A stretch of DNA of 35,356 nt from contig JAOTWP010000033.1 of NCBI GenBank assembly GCA_029862975.1, positions 1 through 35,356 on the forward strand, given 5' to 3'. The position numbers and the translations under genes were made by a program. This document shows, piece by piece, positions 30,793-35,356 of the stretch; within the stretch, counting starts at the first letter, position 1; the number at the start of each line of letters is the position of its first letter. This DNA comes from Acidobacteriota bacterium. Its GTDB lineage: Bacteria > Acidobacteriota > Thermoanaerobaculia > Multivoradales > JAHEKO01. The notes under the pieces were generated by a model, which worked only from the letters and a program-made list of their open reading frames with translations, had not been told where the DNA came from and did not search any database.

Positions 30793-31538
30793 GCGGCGCG
30801 GGGCGAGAGCAGCCAGTAGACGTTCGAGGCGTCCTCACGGCCGTCGGCCCGGAAGCTCTCGACCGCCTGCAAGCCCGAGGTCTCGACCATCTCGGCCATC
30901 TCTTCGAGGTCGCTGTGATGGCAGTACCGCGCCTCGTCTCCGTCGCCCCAGCGCAGCAGGTAGTCGCCCGCCTCCAGCGCGTCGGCGGCCAGACCGACGG
31001 TGGACGGCTCCACCGTCCGTGCCATGAGCCGATCGGAGGTCTCGAGCTGCCAGAAGGAGACGGCCAGCAGGCCGCCGGGAGCGACGCAGGCGCCGGCCCG
31101 GCGCAGCAGCTCCAGCCGGCGCTCCGCGCTCGGCACGTGGTGCATCACCCCGAAGAGCGTCACGAGGCCGAAACCGCGCCGGGACCAGAACGGCGCCGCG
31201 GCGGCCAGGAGGTCCCCGACCTCGACCTCGAAGGCCGCCGGGGCGATCTCCTCCAGCCGCTCGCGGGCCTCGGCGACGAGCTGCGGCGACTCGTCGACCC
31301 CGACGTAGCTCCAGGGAGCGCTCATCTGCCGCGCGCAGGCCACGGCGAAGCGTCCGTTGCCGCAGCCGAGATCGAGGATCGACAGGGGCTCGCCGTCCGC
31401 CGCCCCCGCCGCCGCGCGCTCGATCACGCGCCTCCATCCCTGCCAGGGCTGCTGGCGGGTGCGGCTGAACTCGGTCGCTCGCGCGGCGTAGAAGCGGCGG
31501 TTGAGATCGAGGAGAACGTCTCGGGTTTCGGGTTTCAA
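30789..31538 (-). CDS. Trm9-like SAM methyltransferase
   Basis: A 249-residue class I methyltransferase. The N-terminus (LLDLNRRFYAARATEFSRTRQQPWQGWRRVIE) has the F--TR--PW--W pattern that opens Trm9/ALKBH8 tRNA methyltransferases. SILDLGCGNGRFAVACA is the SAM-binding loop, YVGVDESPQLVAEAR its second strand, and VTLFGVMHHVPSAERRLELLRRAG matches the VVHH-ST--RR--- block of Trm9. In eukaryotes Trm9 methylates the carboxymethyl group that Elongator (Elp3) places on wobble uridine. An Elp3 gene lies 2.3 kb away on the other strand. TTG 31538 is preceded by GGGAGGGG. It is the first gene of the operon with the VWFA gene and prmA. A general methyltransferase role cannot be excluded. Confidence 0.72.
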   Translation of the reverse strand: MKPETRDVLLDLNRRFYAARATEFSRTRQQPWQGWRRVIERAAAGAADGEPLSILDLGCGNGRFAVACARQMSAPWSYVGVDESPQLVAEARERLEEIAPAAFEVEVGDLLAAAAPFWSRRGFGLVTLFGVMHHVPSAERRLELLRRAGACVAPGGLLAVSFWQLETSDRLMARTVEPSTVGLAADALEAGDYLLRWGDGDEARYCHHSDLEEMAEMVETSGLQAVESFRADGREDASNVYWLLSPRAA

Positions 31539-31643
31539 GGCGGGTCCCCTCCCGGGGCAGCCTACACGATAGCAGTCGTGGTAGAACCGCGGGGCCATGA
31601 CCCGCACCGCAGCTCGAACGCGACCGGTCCCGCGCCCCAGCCC

Positions 31644-33806
31644 ATGGTGAAACGCCCTCCGAGCGGCGCCGGGAGGCCCTGGACGCCCCCCGTGGCGATC
31701 CAGACGGCCGCCATCGCCGGCGGCGTGGGGTTCGCCGCGGCGCAGCCGCTCTACGACGTGCTGGCCCGCAACGCGACCTTCTTCGTCGCCCACCAGGCCG
31801 ACGGCCTCGACCTGGCCCTCTTCTGCCTGGCGCTGAGCGTCGCGCTGCCGCTGGCCGCGACGCTCGTCGTGGCGGGCCTGCGGGCCCTCGGCCGCTGGCC
31901 CGGAGCCGTCGCCTTCACGGCGGTGCTGGCGGCCTGCGGAGCCGTCCTCGCCCTGGGTCTCGTCCGGCCGCTGGCGCCGGGAGGCGCCGCCGCGGCGCTG
32001 GCCGCGGCCTTCGGCGCCGGGCTCGCCGGCCTCCTGGCGCGCTGGCCGCGGGGAGTCCGGGGCGCAGCCGTCCTCGGGATCGGGACGCTCGTCTTCCCCG
32101 TCCTCTTCCTCGCCAGGCCCGACGTGCGGGCCCTCTGGCGCAGCGAGGAGGCGGCGCCCGCCGCCGCTTCCGAAGACCCGGCGCCGCGCGCCGCGAATCC
32201 GGTCGTGGTGGTCGTCTTCGACGAGCTGCCGGCCGCCTCCCTGCTGACCCCCGACGGCGAGATCGACGGCGGGCGCTTTCCGAGCTTCGCCCGGCTGGCG
32301 GCGACCGCCTCGTGGTACCGCGAGGCGACGACGGTGTCCCAGGCCACGATCTACTCCGTGCCGGCGATTCTCACGGGCAGCTACCCGGAGGCCAGGGTGG
32401 CGAAGTCGCCGATCGTCAAGTACTACCGCTCGAACCTCTTCACGGTGCTCGCCAAAGCCATGCCCGTCAACGCCTGGGAGACGATGACCCACCTGTGCCC
32501 GCGCCGGATCTGCAGGCCCGCCGAGCGCTGGCTGATCCCGCGCCGCGAACGGCTGCCTGCCATGCTGAGCGACGCGGCGGCGGTGCTCCTGAGCCTCGTG
32601 GCGCCGGCCGACTGGGGCGGCGCGCTGCCGACGCTCGACGACCAGTGGCGCGACTTCTGGGGAGCCGGCCGCGCGCCCGTGCCCGCGGACGCGCCGCGGA
32701 CGATCGATGAGCGCGCCAAGCGGCCCGGGGAGCTCTTCGACTGGTTCCTGAACACGATCGAGCAGCGGGGGACCGAGCCCGCGCTGCACTTCGCCCACGT
32801 CATGCTCCCCCACCGCCCCTGGGTCTGGATGCCGAACGGCCGGCGCTTCCCGTCCTACCTCCGCTACCCGCACGGCCTCGTCAGCCAGACCTGGCACGGC
32901 AGCGAGTGGGAGACGACCCAGGCACACCAGCGCCACCTGCTCACGGTCGGCTACGTCGACACCTTGGTCGGCCGCCTCCTGGACACCCTCGAGCGGACCG
33001 GCATCTTCGACGAGACGCTGCTGGTGATCACCTCCGACCACGGCGCCACGTTCCGGACCGGGCGCCTGCGCCGCAACCTGGCCCTCCAGGCTACCTACGA
33101 GATCGTCGGAGTCCCCCTCTTCGTCAAGTACCCCGGCCAGAGGGTGGGCCAGAGCGACGGCCGCAACGCCGAGACGATCGACATCGCGGCGACGATCTAC
33201 GAGGTCCTCGGCCGCGAGCCCTTCGAGGCCGTCGACGGCAAGAGCCTGCGCGGGCCCGCCGCGGCCAAGGGGGAGCTCAAGAGGACCTTCCGCTCCGGCA
33301 ACAAGTCGTCCACCGCCGGGGGCATCCTCGAGTACGCCACGGGCGACGAGGAGGGAAGGCAGGAGGCGCTGGCGGAGATCGCCCGCCGCTTCGGCACGGG
33401 CTCGTGGGAGACGCTCTACGCCGCCGGACCGCGGCCGGAGCTCATCGGCCGCCGCTCGAGCGGCGGCGCGGCGGCGGCGGGCGGCACCCGGGTCGAGATC
33501 GTCGATCTCGACGCGCTCGCCGCCGTCGACCTCGAGGCCCCCGTGCTCCCGGTGCACCTCTACGGCACGGTCGTCGCGCCGCCCGGCGCCGCGCCCCACC
33601 TCCTGGCGCTCGCCGTGAACGGCCGGATCCGCGCCACCACCGAGACCTTCGCCGGGGACGGCGGGCCGGCCTTCACCGCCCTGCTGCCGCCCGCCGCCCT
33701 GCGCTCGGGGGAGAACCGGCTGGAGGTCTTCGCGATCGAGGGCGAGGGCGGGGCGACGACGCTGCGCCGCCTGCCCGCCTCGAACCGGCCGCGGGAGGCC
33801 GCGTGA
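31644..33806 (+). CDS. Membrane-anchored sulfatase-fold protein (alkaline phosphatase superfamily)
   Basis: A protein of about 720 residues. The first 170 residues form about four membrane helices, e.g. AVAFTAVLAACGAVLALGL. The rest is an exported domain of the sulfatase/phosphoglycerol-transferase fold. NPVVVVVFDELPAASLL gives the first metal Asp. SQATIYSVPAILTGSYP aligns with the sulfatase signature but has Thr where Cys or Ser would become formylglycine. LLVITSDHGATFRTG supplies the Asp-His metal ligands. The Thr nucleophile suggests a phosphotransferase or phosphohydrolase rather than a sulfatase. The C-terminal 130 residues are beta-rich. The ATG at 31644 is chosen as the first good start before the helices; no ribosome site is clear, so the start is uncertain. 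Its last four bases overlap the elp3 start. Confidence 0.78.
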   Translation: MVKRPPSGAGRPWTPPVAIQTAAIAGGVGFAAAQPLYDVLARNATFFVAHQADGLDLALFCLALSVALPLAATLVVAGLRALGRWPGAVAFTAVLAACGAVLALGLVRPLAPGGAAAALAAAFGAGLAGLLARWPRGVRGAAVLGIGTLVFPVLFLARPDVRALWRSEEAAPAAASEDPAPRAANPVVVVVFDELPAASLLTPDGEIDGGRFPSFARLAATASWYREATTVSQATIYSVPAILTGSYPEARVAKSPIVKYYRSNLFTVLAKAMPVNAWETMTHLCPRRICRPAERWLIPRRERLPAMLSDAAAVLLSLVAPADWGGALPTLDDQWRDFWGAGRAPVPADAPRTIDERAKRPGELFDWFLNTIEQRGTEPALHFAHVMLPHRPWVWMPNGRRFPSYLRYPHGLVSQTWHGSEWETTQAHQRHLLTVGYVDTLVGRLLDTLERTGIFDETLLVITSDHGATFRTGRLRRNLALQATYEIVGVPLFVKYPGQRVGQSDGRNAETIDIAATIYEVLGREPFEAVDGKSLRGPAAAKGELKRTFRSGNKSSTAGGILEYATGDEEGRQEALAEIARRFGTGSWETLYAAGPRPELIGRRSSGGAAAAGGTRVEIVDLDALAAVDLEAPVLPVHLYGTVVAPPGAAPHLLALAVNGRIRATTETFAGDGGPAFTALLPPAALRSGENRLEVFAIEGEGGATTLRRLPASNRPREAA

Positions 33807-35356
33807 GCCGCGGGGCCGGCGGCCGCTACGCCTTCGACCCCGGCCGCCACGAGGCGGCCCTGAGCGGCCTCGTCGAGCGAATCCGGGAGCTCGACGCCAT
33901 CGACCCGGTTGCCCTGGGGGAGCTCCTCCGCCGCTACCCGAAGGACGGCCGCGGCTTCTTCTCCAAGTCCGAGATCATCCGCGGGTTCCGCCATCTCAAC
34001 GCCGCGCGAGCCGCGCCCTGGGACGAGCGGGCGTTCCTCGACAAGCTGCGGATGAAGCCCGTCCGCACGGCCAGCGGCGTCGCTCCGGTGACCGTGCTCA
34101 CGAAGCCCTTCCCCTGCCCCGGCCGGTGCATCTTCTGCCCGAGCGACGTGCGGATGCCCAAGAGCTATCTCTCCGCGGAGCCCGGCGCCCAGCGCGCCGC
34201 CCAGCATCAGTTCGACCCCTACCTCCAGACCCTCTCCAGGCTCGTCTCCTACCACCACACGGGGCACCGCTGCGACAAGGTGGAGCTCATCATCCTCGGC
34301 GGCACCTGGACGTCGTACCCGGAGCCCTACCAGATCTGGTTCGTCAAGCGCTGTTTCGACGCCCTGGCCGCGTTCGCCCGCGTGCTCGACGGCTGGACGC
34401 CGCGGCTCGAGCCGAATCCGGCGGTCGACTTCCGCGACCTCGACGAACGGGTCGACGGGCGCCGTCCGGGCGACGAGACCCGCTACAACGAGATCGTCCG
34501 CCGCTTCGCCGGTCCGCCCGATCCGGCCGAGAGCGCCTCGTGGCGCGAGCTCTTCGCGGTCCAGCGGGCCAACGAGAGGGCGCGGGCCCGCTGCGTCGGG
34601 CTGGTCGTCGAGACCCGCCCCGACCATCTCACGCTGGACGAGGCCGTGCGCCTGCGACGGCTCGGCGCGACCAAGGTGCAGATCGGCATCCAGAGCCTCT
34701 CCGACGAGGTCCTGGCCGCCAACCGCCGCGGCCACGACGTGGCCGCCACCCGGCGCGCGCTGCGCCTGCTGCGGCGGACGGGGTTCAAGATCCACGCCCA
34801 CTGGATGCCCAACCTCTACGGCTCGACCCCCGGCCGCGACGTCGAGGACTTCGAGCGGCTCTTCGCGGATCCCGGCTTCCGGCCCGACGAGCTCAAGATC
34901 TACCCGTGCAGCCTGATCGCCAGCGCCGAGCTGATGGCCTACCACGAGGCGGGCCGGTGGCGACCCTACGAGCCCGACGAGCTCCTGGGCGTGCTCGAGG
35001 CCTGTCTCCTGGCGACCCCGGAGTATTGCCGGCTGACCCGGGTGATCCGCGACATCCCGGGCACCGACATCGTGGCCGGGAACCGGCTGACCAACCTGCG
35101 CCAGATCGCGGAGCGCGGGCTGGCGGCGCGCGGGCTGCGCTCGCGCGACATCCGCGCCCGCGAGGTAGGAGAGCGCATCGTCCGCCGCGCGGAGCTGCGC
35201 CTGGCGACCACGAGCTACGAGACGTCCTGCGGCCGCGAGCTGTTCCTGCAGTACGTCACCGCGGACGACCGCATCGCGGCCTTCCTGCGCCTCTCGCTGC
35301 CGGCGGAGCCGGAGACCGGGACCCAGAAGACTGGGACCCAGGAGACCGCGATCCAG
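33803..35356 (+). CDS. Elp3-family tRNA uridine(34) acetyltransferase/radical SAM enzyme (C-terminus beyond window)
   Basis: The 518 residues visible match bacterial and archaeal Elp3. This enzyme uses radical SAM chemistry and acetyl-CoA to add a carboxymethyl group to C5 of wobble uridine in tRNA. The cluster Cys are 105, 109 and 112 in KPFPCPGRCIFCPSDVRMPKSYL, the short-spacing form known from Dehalococcoides Elp3. Later blocks are LIILGGTWTSYP, VVETRPDHL, KVQIGIQSLSDEVL, IHAHWMPNLYGSTP and IRDIPGTDIVAGNRLTNLRQ. The acetyltransferase domain begins with ETSCGRELFLQYVTADDRIAAFLRLSLP and is cut by the window edge. GTG 33803 overlaps the preceding stop (GTGA), with GGGAGG just upstream. A 15-bp tandem repeat lies at the visible end. 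The assignment is firm. Confidence 0.93.
   Translation, partial: MSRGAGGRYAFDPGRHEAALSGLVERIRELDAIDPVALGELLRRYPKDGRGFFSKSEIIRGFRHLNAARAAPWDERAFLDKLRMKPVRTASGVAPVTVLTKPFPCPGRCIFCPSDVRMPKSYLSAEPGAQRAAQHQFDPYLQTLSRLVSYHHTGHRCDKVELIILGGTWTSYPEPYQIWFVKRCFDALAAFARVLDGWTPRLEPNPAVDFRDLDERVDGRRPGDETRYNEIVRRFAGPPDPAESASWRELFAVQRANERARARCVGLVVETRPDHLTLDEAVRLRRLGATKVQIGIQSLSDEVLAANRRGHDVAATRRALRLLRRTGFKIHAHWMPNLYGSTPGRDVEDFERLFADPGFRPDELKIYPCSLIASAELMAYHEAGRWRPYEPDELLGVLEACLLATPEYCRLTRVIRDIPGTDIVAGNRLTNLRQIAERGLAARGLRSRDIRAREVGERIVRRAELRLATTSYETSCGRELFLQYVTADDRIAAFLRLSLPAEPETGTQKTGTQETAIQ
35312..35356 (+). repeat. 15-bp in-frame tandem repeat inside elp3
   Basis: Three consecutive 15-base units (35312, 35327, 35342) encode ETGTQ KTGTQ ETAIQ. 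They lie just after the LRLSLP strand of the acetyltransferase domain, where Elp3 proteins have a variable loop. The array may continue beyond the window. Confidence 0.85.

Noticed and set aside
30789..33599. A 936-codon minus-strand reading ending in the Trm9-like domain
   Set aside because: Only the last 249 codons have family motifs; the rest is antisense to the sulfatase-fold gene. A TTG with a good ribosome site marks the true start.

Overview
The window is a G+C-rich bacterial chromosome segment (about two-thirds G+C or more by eye; noticeably lower in 13.8-15.5 kb). The gene content points to Acidobacteriota, most likely the Thermoanaerobaculia/Holophagae side. Evidence: a VWFA-like secreted protein of the Acidobacteria type, several Ser/Thr kinases of the transmembrane-plus-TPR kind, many signal peptides and lipoproteins, and secreted proteins ending in the tail IFADGFESGDTSAWS. 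This placement is an inference from families, not a search. No rRNA, tRNA or CRISPR array was recognised.

Layout. 0-1.3 kb: the N-terminus of a Ser/Thr kinase (minus, cut by the window edge), divergent from an orphan Hcp-like tube protein. 1.3-4.0 kb (minus): a legumain/caspase-like lipoprotein peptidase with an EF-hand loop, a secreted beta-propeller protein, and a ParA-type ATPase. 4.2-8.1 kb (plus): a secreted S9 prolyl oligopeptidase, a 13-bp tandem array, and a secreted protein with the FESGD tail. 8.2-10.9 kb (minus): a complete kinase with a TolB/FlgO-like domain and TPRs. 11.0-13.7 kb (plus): a lipoprotein alpha/beta hydrolase and two secreted proteins of unknown function. 13.8-15.5 kb (minus): a lower-G+C accessory island with an unknown gene, an IS630-type transposase remnant, and a protein whose N-terminus matches the loading leader of extracellular contractile injection system (eCIS) proteins. 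16.0-18.5 kb (plus): a Sensor-domain membrane protein, a repeat-bearing spacer, and a B12-binding radical SAM enzyme resembling hopanoid C-3 methylase. 18.6-21.0 kb: a double FKBP isomerase (minus) and a polytopic membrane protein with an N-terminal permease-prefix helical domain (plus).

21.0-25.5 kb (minus) is an overlapping operon of a GHMP (galactokinase-like) kinase, a sodium:solute symporter and a GH109-type alpha-N-acetylgalactosaminidase. It reads as a module that releases, imports and phosphorylates GalNAc or galactose. 25.6-27.5 kb (plus) is a secreted five-heme cytochrome c with the same FESGD tail. A 254-bp inverted-repeat structure follows it in the convergent spacer.

27.9-31.5 kb (minus) is a tight operon of a Trm9-like methyltransferase, a VWFA protein and PrmA. 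The divergent operon on the plus strand holds a membrane sulfatase-fold protein and Elp3, which runs off the window. Elp3 and Trm9 act in successive steps of wobble-uridine modification in eukaryotes, so their proximity here is notable. The main candidates for something less described are the shared C-terminal FESGD tag, the eCIS-leader protein in its island, the orphan long Hcp, the Elp3/Trm9 neighbourhood and the intergenic repeat structures.
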